Assembly: GCA_003602605.1 (NCBI GenBank)
Contig: QQRW01000044.1
Span: 1 to 33,378, forward strand
Direction of reading: 5' to 3'
Length of the DNA stretch: 33,378 nt
Source: Candidatus Poseidoniales archaeon
GTDB lineage: Archaea > Thermoplasmatota > Poseidoniia > Poseidoniales > Poseidoniaceae
Position numbers and translations under genes: made by a program. Under the pieces are notes generated by a model. The model was not told where the DNA came from. It did no database searches and saw nothing but the letters and a program-made list of their open reading frames with translations. Below, piece after piece: positions 23,849 to 32,790 of the stretch. Numbering within the stretch: the stretch's first letter is position 1; each line of letters begins with the position of its first letter.

Positions 23849-24622
23849 ATGAAAACAAGGGCGAAAATTGATGTTGAACTGCACGCTCGCAATACCATGG
23901 AGTGGCTACCGAAAGACTGGACTCCTAAATTCATCGCAGTCGATATTGACGGCACAATTACCGATGAGAAAAAACAACTCAACACCAGAGCCTTAGATGC
24001 TCTAAAACGGCTTGAAGAAAACGGCATTCCCGTTGTTTTAGCAACCGGAAACGTTCGAGCCGTAACCTATGGATTGTGGAGGTTCCTCAAACTATCTGGC
24101 CCGATATGCTGTGAAAACGGCGGAGTTCTTTGGCACCCAAGTTTCGATAAACCGCTGTTACAAGCAGATGGTAACGAAGCAAAACAGGCTGCTGAATGGC
24201 TGTCTACGGTCATGGAGATTGACCCAAGAGGGATTGAATCGAACCAGTGGAGAGAAAGTGAATGGTGCCTCAATCCAAACGAAGACCTCGAAGGTATTCG
24301 AATGCATTTAGCCCAAAGCAAATGGTCGCATTTGACTGCTCTTCGAACTGGCTTTGCAATTCACTTGATGGAGCCCCACCTGTCCAAGGGTAACGGACTT
24401 GAGATTCTCATGAAACATATGGGGTGGTCCGCTGATGATATGCTGTGCGTTGGTGATGCACCTAATGATTTGTCAATGTTTGAAACAGCCCGCTGGTCGG
24501 TTGCTGTGAAGGGTGCTTTTGAGTCGGTTTCAGAAGCCGCTGATGTCTGCTCTCCGCATCTGCACGGTGACACATTTGAACCTCTTGTTAACGCAATATT
24601 GGACGCTCGAAAAAAGTCCTAA
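23849..24622 (+). CDS. HAD-superfamily phosphatase, phosphoglycolate-phosphatase-like
   Basis: This 257-residue hydrolase has the catalytic motif DIDGTIT (Asp32 nucleophile, Asp34), the second motif LATGN, the Lys motif SKGNGLEIL, and GDAPNDLSMF with the metal-binding acidic pair. The cap sits in the later part, as in the C2B HAD (Cof and archaeal phosphoglycolate phosphatase) group. The likely substrate is 2-phosphoglycolate, but sugar-phosphate phosphatases share this design. The N terminus is about 20 residues longer than usual, and Met17 (EWLPKDW) is an alternative start. It is divergent from the P-type ATPase across 56 bases, and no ribosome binding site is visible. Confidence 0.85.
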   Translation: MKTRAKIDVELHARNTMEWLPKDWTPKFIAVDIDGTITDEKKQLNTRALDALKRLEENGIPVVLATGNVRAVTYGLWRFLKLSGPICCENGGVLWHPSFDKPLLQADGNEAKQAAEWLSTVMEIDPRGIESNQWRESEWCLNPNEDLEGIRMHLAQSKWSHLTALRTGFAIHLMEPHLSKGNGLEILMKHMGWSADDMLCVGDAPNDLSMFETARWSVAVKGAFESVSEAADVCSPHLHGDTFEPLVNAILDARKKS

Positions 24623-24670
24623 CGGTTCTCGAAAAAACGCCTACAGCGTAGTATTGTAAAAGAAAAGAAG

Positions 24671-24752
24671 TGCCGGGGGCAGGATTCGAACCTGCGAAGC
24701 TTTACGCAGAGGATCTTGAGTCCACCCCCTTTGACCGCTCGGGAACCCCGGC
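24671..24752 (-). tRNA. tRNA-Leu (anticodon CAA)
   Basis: The 82-nt minus-strand sequence has acceptor stem GCCGGGG/CCCCGGC and D arm CCC-GAGCGGTCAAA-GGG. The anticodon loop CTCAAGA gives CAA, the variable arm is 13 nt (class II), and the T arm is GCAGG-TTCGAAT-CCTGC. The anticodon stem GTGGA/TCCTC contains one U-U mismatch. CCA is not encoded, and T-rich sequence follows the 3' end (24640-24670 on the + strand). It lies downstream of the giant surface protein on the same strand. Confidence 0.92.
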
Positions 24753-24784
24753 TTCTTGTTGGGCGTGGGACAATCTGTTTTTGA

Positions 24785-27700
24785 CTATTCCTCTTGACTT
24801 AACTCGACTAAATCTTTGGGGCGCGGTGGCGGAGGGCTACTGCGTTCTAAGGCTGATTGGACTTGCTCGGCAATATATTGGTGCGAATGTTCGCGCCTAC
24901 GAAGAATCGATGCGACAAATATTCCCCCTGAGAGCATGACTACGAGCACTGCGAAACCTAGCGCGGTCGTCGTCTGGCCGCTGTTTTGGTCGTATTCACC
25001 CACATTCGCCATTGACACGGGTACATTGCCCGTATGATTGACAATTTTCACTGTAAGACCGAGGCGCCCTGTCTTCCATGCCTCAACTTCCCAAAGATAG
25101 TCAACCCAGGAACCACCTTCAATGAAACTTGAGTTGGTTTCGAGAAGCATGCCTTCGTCGTCATAACATTCAACGGTCACATTCCCGGGAAGAACACCAA
25201 TGTTCGAAACTCGAACAAAGATAGAGACCTGTTCGCCGACTTTAGCACGGTACGGAGTGGCTACAATGTTCTCGAACTGTGGCTCAAAGGCAATCCACCG
25301 GAAATTGGGCGTGACCGGTTCTACTTCCGTTCCGAACCCTGAAAGAACATTGCCGGATTGGTCTTTGCCGCTGAACCATACAACCAGTTGATCGTTCTTC
25401 TGCAGCAGTGATGCATTGAAAGGCCGCATATCAATTTGAGAGGAAAAAGTAGCCGTGATGCTGGTTTGGCTCAAGAAGTCAACATATGCTTCCCCCTGTG
25501 AGCCTTCAATGAGGTCACCCGCCCGTGTGAAGTACCAGTGCATTTGAATCGAAGAACGATTTATTCCGACCTCATCATTCACCATGAGAATGACATCGAC
25601 CTCGTCCAGTGCATTCGAATCAATTTGAGAAAGAATGCCAGGAGGAATGGAAATTCGAGGTGATTCACTGTCAAAACTAATGTTGAATACCTTGCGCAAG
25701 GAGAATGTTGGCAGGCCAATTACCTCGAACTCCAGCATAGCCTGCTGAAGTTTGACGACAGATGGGTTGAGATGGACCGTCATGACTGCCTTACCTTGAA
25801 GAGAGAAACTAGCGTTGGAATTAGAACTGCGTTCACCGTCGCTCAATAAGGCATGAAGTAAGACCGAGTCAGGCAAATGTTCGGCCGCAATGGAAGTATT
25901 CGCATGAAACATACCGACGTTTACGGAGAGTGTGTCGTTCTTGTGAAACCAAAGATTCGACTCTTCACGGGTACCTAAAGGAAGCGTCTGGTCTCGAATA
26001 TCAAACGAACTCAATTCAAGTTGACTGGACAGCGTCCAATTGAATACGTTCAATCTCGATAAACCGAGACCGAGGTCTTGTCCTTCGTCGAATATTTTCA
26101 ACGACGGCGTCCCTGTCAACGAGTTCCCAAGCAAGTTCCATGACATTCGGAAGTGGATTTCAACCTGCCATTCCGATAGTAAAGGATGCTTGGATACATT
26201 GACCACCGGCGCTGCCACAAAACACTCTGCATCGTATTCGACCTGTTCGAATCGAGGTTCATACTTGACGGCACACGCTTCGTTTTGATCACGACTTAGC
26301 AAAGCAAACTCAATGAAATCAAACGAATCTATTCCGTTGCCATCGGTCACTGTGAATGCAAAAGTATGCTCATTTCCAGGCAGAAGTTGCGATTGGAACA
26401 GGTCAAACGACACGGTTTCTGTATCGATGGTTGTATCGTACCGTTCCTGAACCTCAAAAGTAGCAAGGTCAAAAGCCTCTCCAAATTGACCTCCACCTTC
26501 GAGTGGATTCCCCGCCAAATCAAATCCTTTAACGACGACACTTGCTGTTCCAGACGATTGTCCGGCAGGCAAAATCTGCTGCCAAGGTAGCATAGGCAGA
26601 TCAATCAAAACCGTGGTCAGACCCGAGTTAAACGTCACCGTTTGAACACTGTATTCATTCGCTTCCATGATTCCATTACCGTTGACGTCATGACTGGATT
26701 CAAGCCATGTGTAGAGTTGCAACGAGTTGGATAACCCTTCTGGATCCTGTAGAGTGAGTCGTAACGCAATATCCTGTTGTGCCGTCCAGATGTGTCCATC
26801 AGCTGGCACATAATCACCCGAGTCAAGTGCATCGATAGAAACGGTCGTTGGGTGTACTTTATCGAACAAAAAGGGAATACTGATGAATGGACTGGTTTGA
26901 TCTTCACTGGATGATGTATCTTCGTCCACTGGACCCGAGCGATGAACATGCGGAGAAAGAAGAATGCGGGTGTTGCTCGGAAGCGCATCTTCCATCCCAG
27001 GTGCTCTAAGGTCAATGGAAAAAGCGCCATTGGAATCGACATCCCCGAACCACGAAGTGCTCCAATCAACAGCTTCACTGGGCCATTCATTAGGACCTCC
27101 ACTGAGGTTTATTGGAGGAACTGCTGTTGCATCAATTCGAATTTCAGCATCGCTCGATTCGACAAAAGCATTCGCAATTCCTTCAAAACGGACTTTCCCT
27201 GTTGCCACCATCTCTTGACTTGCGTTCAAATGGAAAGGCCATTGGGGGTTCGACCAGTCATCAAGGACTCGATTAAGATCGTCGACCACATTGAAATCAA
27301 CAACTTCCAAATCATTCTCGACTTCGTTAAACGGAGTTTGACGAACTTCCACATCTGGACCTGTCGAAAAACCGTCAACATCTGTAGCCTTAGCGAATAC
27401 ATACAAATCATCTACATCATCCATCAGCCAATGGCTTGTCAAAGACCAATTGACTGAGCAGGTGTTCATGGTGCATTGTGCCAAAGATTGTGACGCCTCC
27501 AATGAAGCGTATCCTGCTCCAGAAAGTTGTCGGAACTGAGGTGTAGATTCGAGATTGTACGCCTCAACCTCAACCAATCGGCCACCGTAATCCGATTGTG
27601 CCGAAAGTACGAGAGATACCGAAGACAGATCCGGTGCATCGACTTCCATGCTGTGAGCATCACCTCTCCAGTGATGGGTTTCAAGTTGGATTGTTTGTTT

Positions 27701-30700
27701 GGGCAACCAGCGTACGTGGGAAGGAGTAAGTACTCTATCGACAAGCTTGGTCTGCATCGTATAACTCAGATTGACCATTTGGGATCCACTCGTCGATTGC
27801 ACGCGTAGCGGCAGGCCTACAAGTGGAGCCGGAGACTGGGCATAGGACTGATTGAGAAGGGAATTGAGAACTTGATGGGACAGTTGTGTTGTCAGTACTT
27901 GTTGATGAGGAATAAAGTGCAATTGAGAGAAGTTCGCAGTAAAATTTCCTTGTAATTGCAAATCAAGAGTACAGATGTCAAGATGCTCCGTATACTGCAC
28001 TTGAGTGGAACATACTGATGTGAACTGAATTCGATGGTGCTGTTGTGAAGATGTAAGTTGCAAATCGACGGTCTGGAGGTTGCCGTGACGTAACAAGCCA
28101 GGTGTTCCGTCGCTGGTGATGGCAGCCAAGTAACTAATGTCAAAGCCAGATACGAGTGCAGTGTCTCGGTTTCGAGCGACGAGAACGGACAATTGTGCTG
28201 AACTCATAGCCCCTGCATGAGAAAATGAGATGTCCTCAATTCCATTTACAACCGATGACGGTGACTGCTGGAAGGTGTGGAAGTGTTGATTCAGCCCAAG
28301 TGTAGAACTCGCTGTAGACTCAGGCCATGCGAACAGCGAAGTGGGTGGATCTCCAAGTTTGATTTCTGTGCCAACTGGGGCAACTGAACAATACGGTTCG
28401 AAAAGGAATCCTTTCGAGGATTGGCCTGGTGACCAAGTGAGAGAGAAATCTACAGACATTTTCGGCCTACCCTGACGCTCAATGGTTTGGGAAAGGGTAG
28501 GATACGGGGACGCCTCCCATTGAGATGCCACAACGGAATAATCGCTGTGTGCAGCACTTAGGTTACCTGCAAGCAGTTGAAATTGAGCCATTTGGAATGG
28601 ACAGAACGCCTTGGTATCCCACATCAAGGAGACATAACTTGCCGTAGGCGGTGTTCGCAATGTGTAATCGCTGCTCGTCTCAAGTTGCTCAAGATTGGAG
28701 CCGGTGAATCCTGCCAAGTGAGCAAGGTGGTAAGCATCGAAATAGGTAAGTGTTCCAACTGAGAGTCGTTCGATACTCGGTGTAATCAAGCGATCAAGGC
28801 TTGTCATGTGAACACGGACATACAATTCAGGATGTTGAATCGCATCAAAGGGCAAGTCAATTGGTAGAGTTCTGTTCTGATACCCGGGGATCAAAGTTCC
28901 ATTGGCATCAAGAACATCGAATCTCACAGTGGTATTGGATGGTTCAACCACGAATCCATCGATTTGCCCCCAACCAAACAACGAATCGGGTGTGATGGCT
29001 TCTGAAGTCCATGAGCCATTCGGCTCGTAGACATCGATTTCAATTCCTGCGTCATCAATATACCATCCATCAAGTTCAACCAACTGGTCTGAGAAAAAGG
29101 TAAACTTCGCACGTACTGTTGAACCCGTAAGATTGGAGAGGTCGTATTCTTTCAAATCAAATCCTCGTTGTACATTGTGACACCCGCCCACGACTCTTGA
29201 ACCGTCGAAAATACCTTGATTGTACAAGGGTGAATAGATGTTCGTGGTTGAGAGTTGGTCGTGGAATCCACTGTAAGTTGGAGGGATAAACCACCAATTT
29301 TCTCCACCATCCGTCGATATCGAGACTGCTCCTCCGTCCCAATTCGCTTCGGTACAAACCCAACTTCTGAACGTGAGTCGGGAAGTCGAATTTTCTGGAA
29401 TGTAATACTCTGGAGTGAAGAGTTCAGTCCACATATCACTTCTGTATTCATCATCAAGGTATATTCCTGCACCGTTCAGACCAGAATGCCAAACGCCAGG
29501 CCCGAAACCGGAGGAATTACTGGTGGCACCAACTTCCCAACGTCGGTTTGTTTGAGACCACAATGACCAGCCTGCAGGTAATTCGTTCCCTGAATCAAAA
29601 TCAAAAACGGTAACTTTGGGGGAGTTGTGTTCGAAAAAAGTCAGCCATTGCCATTCATTAGGAGCGCCACGGGACTCAAGCCAACCGTCGTCTGAGCCGT
29701 TGATTCCGGTCGGTTGTGCTGTGAAGTTCTTGAGTCGTGTGTAGGATTGATTGTTTGTTCCGCGATTCAACCACACACCCAAATCATCGATGGCAATTCC
29801 TTCCCAAGCTGATGAGGTTGAACCACCGTAGTTGATTTGGTTGTTCGTTTGTACATTGAATCGGAGGTAAATGCTGCTTGCATTTGTCGGGGCAGTCTGC
29901 GACCATGGCAGAACGAAGATGAACGGGCACCACCTGTTCGCAGAATCTCCACCGTTGAACCACTGACCGTTGCAGACTGCACCGACAGAAGGAATTCCAG
30001 GATAAGTGGAAAGCGTGTAGTATGAAGATCCATTGTCATACGAGATTTCAATGGTCAGTGTATCAAATGCCGCCCCTTGAATGTCCCAGTTCGACCAGAC
30101 CTCAAGTTCGACGTTTTGACCCGTCATATTAGAGAAATCCACTGGAAGAATAAAGTCGCCGTCAGCATTCGGAGCATAGTCCGCAGATAAGTTTCCATGA
30201 AACCATGCGCCGGGGCTATCGCCTTGGTTGCGAACCTCAAAATTATCAATAAACCAGCCCCCGCGCAGTCCAGATGAGGAGCTGGTTTGGAAACACAACC
30301 TGAATTGAACTGTGGGTTGGAACTGGGCAACCAGCGTATCAAGTTGGAAAGAAGTCGATTTCCAAGCCGAATCTTCGCCGTTCCACACGCTGCTTGGAGT
30401 GGAATTGAGTGCTGAAGTGGATGAATAACCGCCGAGCGGCGAGAGAAGCGACCAACTTCCGTTCATATCGCGCATCTCGATCCATGCAGCATCATCGTTG
30501 TACAAGGCGGTCCAATGTTCGAATTGGAGCGTATAGTTGCTGATGCGAAAAGGAGTATCTATCGTTGGAGATACCAAACATCCATCCATGTCAGGGCCGA
30601 TATCGCCTCGGGCTTGAGTGGCGAGAAAGCCGATGGAGTTTGAACCGTTTGTAGGAACTGCCATCCCCGAATTTGATGAAAACGAAACGATGCTGGGGCG

Positions 30701-31180
30701 TTGGATGGACCATGCTTCATGGTCATTACCCGACCCAAGCCATCGTGGTGCAGCTAGAACAGTTGATTCAAAATCGGTAATTGTGCCCAGCGATGAATTG
30801 GTCGCAAGCGTTAATTGCCCACCATGGCCTATTCCGTTGGTCATCGAGTGGGTTCCATTCCACTGGTTAAATGCGCCAACGCCAAAATGAGTTCCGTTTG
30901 AAACAGAGCGGTTCCAAAGCGGCTCGACCTTAACAGAGCCGTCGATGAACGTATGATTTGACGGTACTTGAATCAAGGAAGAAAGACTGGTATTCACGCT
31001 GGTTTGGTTCGGGGCAGGGTGGAAGAACAATTCACCGGTCGAATCATAATCCGGTTCAGGAAGTAAACTGGCTCCGAAATCGGAATCATTTGCTGCAGAT
31101 AACACACTGCCTAACATGAGAAACATGAGGAACAAAGCGGTGCCTGCAGACTTGCGCCTTGGTAAAAATGAGTCACTCAT
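24785..31180 (-). CDS. Giant membrane-anchored extracellular protein, about 2131 aa
   Basis: A signal peptide (SAGTALFLMFLMLGSVLSA) is followed by about 2050 extracellular residues and one membrane helix near the C terminus (TALGFAVLVVMLSGGIFVA). Then come basic RRREH and a short Pro-rich cytoplasmic tail. The outer part has at least three jelly-roll-like modules marked by GGWFIDNFEV (~312), EGIAIDDLGVWL (~465) and DGWYIDDAGIEID (~708), resembling the domains found with secreted peptidases. A single EF-hand-like loop DVNGNGIMEANE occurs later, and a CARDB-like domain near residue 1980 (VGEQVSIFVRVSNIGVLPGN). Many NxS/T sites are present. No peptidase motif was seen. The frame extends to a TTG at 31195, and the ATG at 31180 is preferred. 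Confidence 0.85.
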   Translation of the reverse strand: MSDSFLPRRKSAGTALFLMFLMLGSVLSAANDSDFGASLLPEPDYDSTGELFFHPAPNQTSVNTSLSSLIQVPSNHTFIDGSVKVEPLWNRSVSNGTHFGVGAFNQWNGTHSMTNGIGHGGQLTLATNSSLGTITDFESTVLAAPRWLGSGNDHEAWSIQRPSIVSFSSNSGMAVPTNGSNSIGFLATQARGDIGPDMDGCLVSPTIDTPFRISNYTLQFEHWTALYNDDAAWIEMRDMNGSWSLLSPLGGYSSTSALNSTPSSVWNGEDSAWKSTSFQLDTLVAQFQPTVQFRLCFQTSSSSGLRGGWFIDNFEVRNQGDSPGAWFHGNLSADYAPNADGDFILPVDFSNMTGQNVELEVWSNWDIQGAAFDTLTIEISYDNGSSYYTLSTYPGIPSVGAVCNGQWFNGGDSANRWCPFIFVLPWSQTAPTNASSIYLRFNVQTNNQINYGGSTSSAWEGIAIDDLGVWLNRGTNNQSYTRLKNFTAQPTGINGSDDGWLESRGAPNEWQWLTFFEHNSPKVTVFDFDSGNELPAGWSLWSQTNRRWEVGATSNSSGFGPGVWHSGLNGAGIYLDDEYRSDMWTELFTPEYYIPENSTSRLTFRSWVCTEANWDGGAVSISTDGGENWWFIPPTYSGFHDQLSTTNIYSPLYNQGIFDGSRVVGGCHNVQRGFDLKEYDLSNLTGSTVRAKFTFFSDQLVELDGWYIDDAGIEIDVYEPNGSWTSEAITPDSLFGWGQIDGFVVEPSNTTVRFDVLDANGTLIPGYQNRTLPIDLPFDAIQHPELYVRVHMTSLDRLITPSIERLSVGTLTYFDAYHLAHLAGFTGSNLEQLETSSDYTLRTPPTASYVSLMWDTKAFCPFQMAQFQLLAGNLSAAHSDYSVVASQWEASPYPTLSQTIERQGRPKMSVDFSLTWSPGQSSKGFLFEPYCSVAPVGTEIKLGDPPTSLFAWPESTASSTLGLNQHFHTFQQSPSSVVNGIEDISFSHAGAMSSAQLSVLVARNRDTALVSGFDISYLAAITSDGTPGLLRHGNLQTVDLQLTSSQQHHRIQFTSVCSTQVQYTEHLDICTLDLQLQGNFTANFSQLHFIPHQQVLTTQLSHQVLNSLLNQSYAQSPAPLVGLPLRVQSTSGSQMVNLSYTMQTKLVDRVLTPSHVRWLPKQTIQLETHHWRGDAHSMEVDAPDLSSVSLVLSAQSDYGGRLVEVEAYNLESTPQFRQLSGAGYASLEASQSLAQCTMNTCSVNWSLTSHWLMDDVDDLYVFAKATDVDGFSTGPDVEVRQTPFNEVENDLEVVDFNVVDDLNRVLDDWSNPQWPFHLNASQEMVATGKVRFEGIANAFVESSDAEIRIDATAVPPINLSGGPNEWPSEAVDWSTSWFGDVDSNGAFSIDLRAPGMEDALPSNTRILLSPHVHRSGPVDEDTSSSEDQTSPFISIPFLFDKVHPTTVSIDALDSGDYVPADGHIWTAQQDIALRLTLQDPEGLSNSLQLYTWLESSHDVNGNGIMEANEYSVQTVTFNSGLTTVLIDLPMLPWQQILPAGQSSGTASVVVKGFDLAGNPLEGGGQFGEAFDLATFEVQERYDTTIDTETVSFDLFQSQLLPGNEHTFAFTVTDGNGIDSFDFIEFALLSRDQNEACAVKYEPRFEQVEYDAECFVAAPVVNVSKHPLLSEWQVEIHFRMSWNLLGNSLTGTPSLKIFDEGQDLGLGLSRLNVFNWTLSSQLELSSFDIRDQTLPLGTREESNLWFHKNDTLSVNVGMFHANTSIAAEHLPDSVLLHALLSDGERSSNSNASFSLQGKAVMTVHLNPSVVKLQQAMLEFEVIGLPTFSLRKVFNISFDSESPRISIPPGILSQIDSNALDEVDVILMVNDEVGINRSSIQMHWYFTRAGDLIEGSQGEAYVDFLSQTSITATFSSQIDMRPFNASLLQKNDQLVVWFSGKDQSGNVLSGFGTEVEPVTPNFRWIAFEPQFENIVATPYRAKVGEQVSIFVRVSNIGVLPGNVTVECYDDEGMLLETNSSFIEGGSWVDYLWEVEAWKTGRLGLTVKIVNHTGNVPVSMANVGEYDQNSGQTTTALGFAVLVVMLSGGIFVASILRRREHSHQYIAEQVQSALERSSPPPPRPKDLVELSQEE

Positions 31181-31196
31181 CTTCGACACGAACAAA

Positions 31197-31215
31197 CACC
31201 TCGCTCTGCGAGGTG
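31197..31215. promoter_or_regulatory. Perfect inverted repeat in the divergent promoter region
   Basis: CACCTCGC-TCT-GCGAGGTG is a perfect 8-bp inverted repeat with a 3-base centre. It lies 17-35 bp ahead of the giant-protein ATG and just downstream of a TATA-like ATTCATAT (31223-31230, minus strand), so it overlaps the likely start site. It could be an operator or a 5' mRNA hairpin. Confidence 0.45.
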
Positions 31216-31299
31216 AGCCATTGAATATGAATGGGCGCGCTCGTTGTTTGATAAATCGGGAATGAAGGGTTCAAAGTATGTCGGCCACAGGAGTGGACG

Positions 31300-32319
31300 A
31301 TGTCGAACCTTGGCGACCTTGACAGTGCTCAGTCGCGAGAGGTAGAAGAACAGCTGTTTGCGACGCATCGGTTGCAAATTAACCGCCATGTCCCGGTTCC
31401 ACTTCCTCGGCAAGATTTCTGGAAAATGGTTCACCAACTTCTTGGCAGCCTAGACAACGAAATACAAAGTATGCTCATGAAAGGCATGACCGGGATGAGG
31501 CTCCAAAATCTGCAGAAAAGACAGGCTAACATTCGACTGATTGCTTCAGAACTCGCTCGAAAGAGATTGGTTGCCATGATGCAGCATGTATCATCTCAAT
31601 CGTTGCGCACATCAACCCAACCCGGACAAGACTTGCCAGCATTGGACTGGCAGCGACATGATCCTGCTGAGAAAGCGATTTACCATATGATGCAGGTGCA
31701 AATTGATCGCTTCAAGATGGAAGTTGATTGGAACTCCATGCAGAACGGTATCGCAGGAGAACTTCGCCCAGAACAAGCAAGGCACGCTCCAGGTACAATG
31801 CAACTCGATTCGTACATCGATACAAATCTGACAGGTGCGGCACCACCGGATTTAGCCTTTGAAGACAAAGAACCACCTGTACAAGCCATGGAGTACGACG
31901 GCGATGACGAAGAACGGTTTGTGGATGAGGAATGGCCGGACCTCGATGAGTACATTCACGCAGACCTAGCAGATGAAACGCCTGCAAAGAGTGCTGTACA
32001 ACCTCAACCAGCCCCTCCAGTAAACGAGAGCAAAAAGCACGCTGCAGCATTGGAACTTGCACCATCTAAGAAATCTTCATCTGCAATTGAAATGTTCGAA
32101 ATGAACCCCGAACCAAAAAAGGATCAGGTGAACGTTGAACAGCAGTCAACAGAAGAAAGTGAACTGCAACGGGTACGTGTGTTGATTTCTAGCCCCGAAC
32201 CCATCGCAACCAAGAACGGTGAGGAACTCATGCTTGAGGAAGGCGATGTACAGTTTGTTGACTCTGAAACCGCCGCATGGCTCATCGAATCGGGCGTGGC
32301 TGAAGATGCCGCACTTTGA
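31300..32319 (+). CDS. Probable GINS subunit Gins51 (Sld5/Psf1-like) with long acidic linker
   Basis: GINS joins MCM and GAN/Cdc45 in the replicative helicase. The C terminus (about 291-339) matches the GINS B domain: VRVLISSPEPI, a short turn, then EEGDVQFVDSETAAWLIESGVA, as in archaeal Gins51. The first 150 residues are helical, with LPRQDFWKMVHQLLGSLDNEI and ELARKRLVAMM, fitting the GINS A domain. Between them lies an acidic, Pro- and Lys-containing linker of about 140 residues, probably disordered, which makes the protein (339 aa) nearly twice the usual archaeal length. The ATG at 31300 follows AGGAG by seven bases. It is convergent with S10/EF-1A. The family call rests mainly on the C-terminal motif. 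Confidence 0.65.
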   Translation: MSNLGDLDSAQSREVEEQLFATHRLQINRHVPVPLPRQDFWKMVHQLLGSLDNEIQSMLMKGMTGMRLQNLQKRQANIRLIASELARKRLVAMMQHVSSQSLRTSTQPGQDLPALDWQRHDPAEKAIYHMMQVQIDRFKMEVDWNSMQNGIAGELRPEQARHAPGTMQLDSYIDTNLTGAAPPDLAFEDKEPPVQAMEYDGDDEERFVDEEWPDLDEYIHADLADETPAKSAVQPQPAPPVNESKKHAAALELAPSKKSSSAIEMFEMNPEPKKDQVNVEQQSTEESELQRVRVLISSPEPIATKNGEELMLEEGDVQFVDSETAAWLIESGVAEDAAL

Positions 32320-32412
32320 AACAAAGCAAGCTGTAGAAATCAGTTTGACAGTGCGTCGAAAAGAAACAGCCTTACGGCATTTCACAATAACTGCGGATCT
32401 ATCGGGTACAAA

Positions 32413-32742
32413 TCAATTGACAGAGCGCATTGAAAGTTCAATGCTGACAGTATCAGGAATTGGGATTCGTGTCACTTGTCGGAGAGCAGATTCGCCCTTA
32501 CCGGATGTGATGTCCATCTCGAGGAGACGCTTGTGAACACGAAGTTCCCAGTGGTCGTATGTCTCGACGCCTTCGCCATCAGGTGCTTTGCGCACAGGGA
32601 CGACTAAGTGACGTGTAGGCAACGGAATAGGACCTCGTAGAGAGATTCCACCGGTGTCACAGATGGTCTTAATTTGGCTTGCAACGTTATCGATATCTCG
32701 ATGGTTTTGGCCGGTGAGCTTGATAATCGTGACAGCTGCCAT
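32413..32742 (-). CDS. rps10: Small ribosomal subunit protein S10 (uS10)
   Basis: This 109-residue protein matches archaeal S10: IKLTGQNHRDIDNVASQI, GGISLRGPIPLPTRHLVVPV, YDHWELRVHKRLLEM and the C-terminal IPDTVSIELSM. S10 sits in the 30S head. It follows the EF-1A gene after 42 bases in the conserved archaeal tuf-rps10 order. Its ribosome binding site GGAAGGAATC is present twice in tandem directly ahead of the ATG. At the C terminus it is convergent with the GINS-like gene. Confidence 0.96.
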   Translation of the reverse strand: MAAVTIIKLTGQNHRDIDNVASQIKTICDTGGISLRGPIPLPTRHLVVPVRKAPDGEGVETYDHWELRVHKRLLEMDITSGKGESALRQVTRIPIPDTVSIELSMRSVN

Positions 32743-32745
32743 ATT

Positions 32746-32765
32746 GATTCCTTCCGATTCCTTCC
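32746..32765 (-). repeat. Duplicated 10-bp ribosome-binding segment ahead of rps10
   Basis: Two exact copies of GATTCCTTCC (+ strand), with a diverged third copy at 32766-32775, lie next to the rps10 ATG. On the coding strand each carries AGGA, and the nearer copy has the right spacing to serve as the ribosome binding site. Confidence 0.6.
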
Positions 32766-32774
32766 GATTTCTTC

Positions 32775-32790
32775 AAGTGATGAATCACTT
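32775..32790 (-). other. Inverted repeat overlapping the EF-1A stop codon
   Basis: AAGTGAT-GA-ATCACTT is a perfect 7-bp inverted repeat that includes the EF-1A stop codon. It lies in the short gap before rps10. It could be an mRNA processing or attenuation hairpin, or chance. Confidence 0.3.

Noticed and set aside
26942-27457. 171-codon plus-strand ORF inside the giant surface-protein gene
   Set aside because: It is antisense to a continuous reading frame with a signal peptide and membrane anchor. Its composition gives no recognisable domain.
32309-32536. Plus-strand frame starting MPHFETKQAVEISL that overlaps the end of rps10
   Set aside because: The second half is antisense to conserved S10 codons. 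The unique first part is only about 100 bases, without a ribosome binding site of its own.
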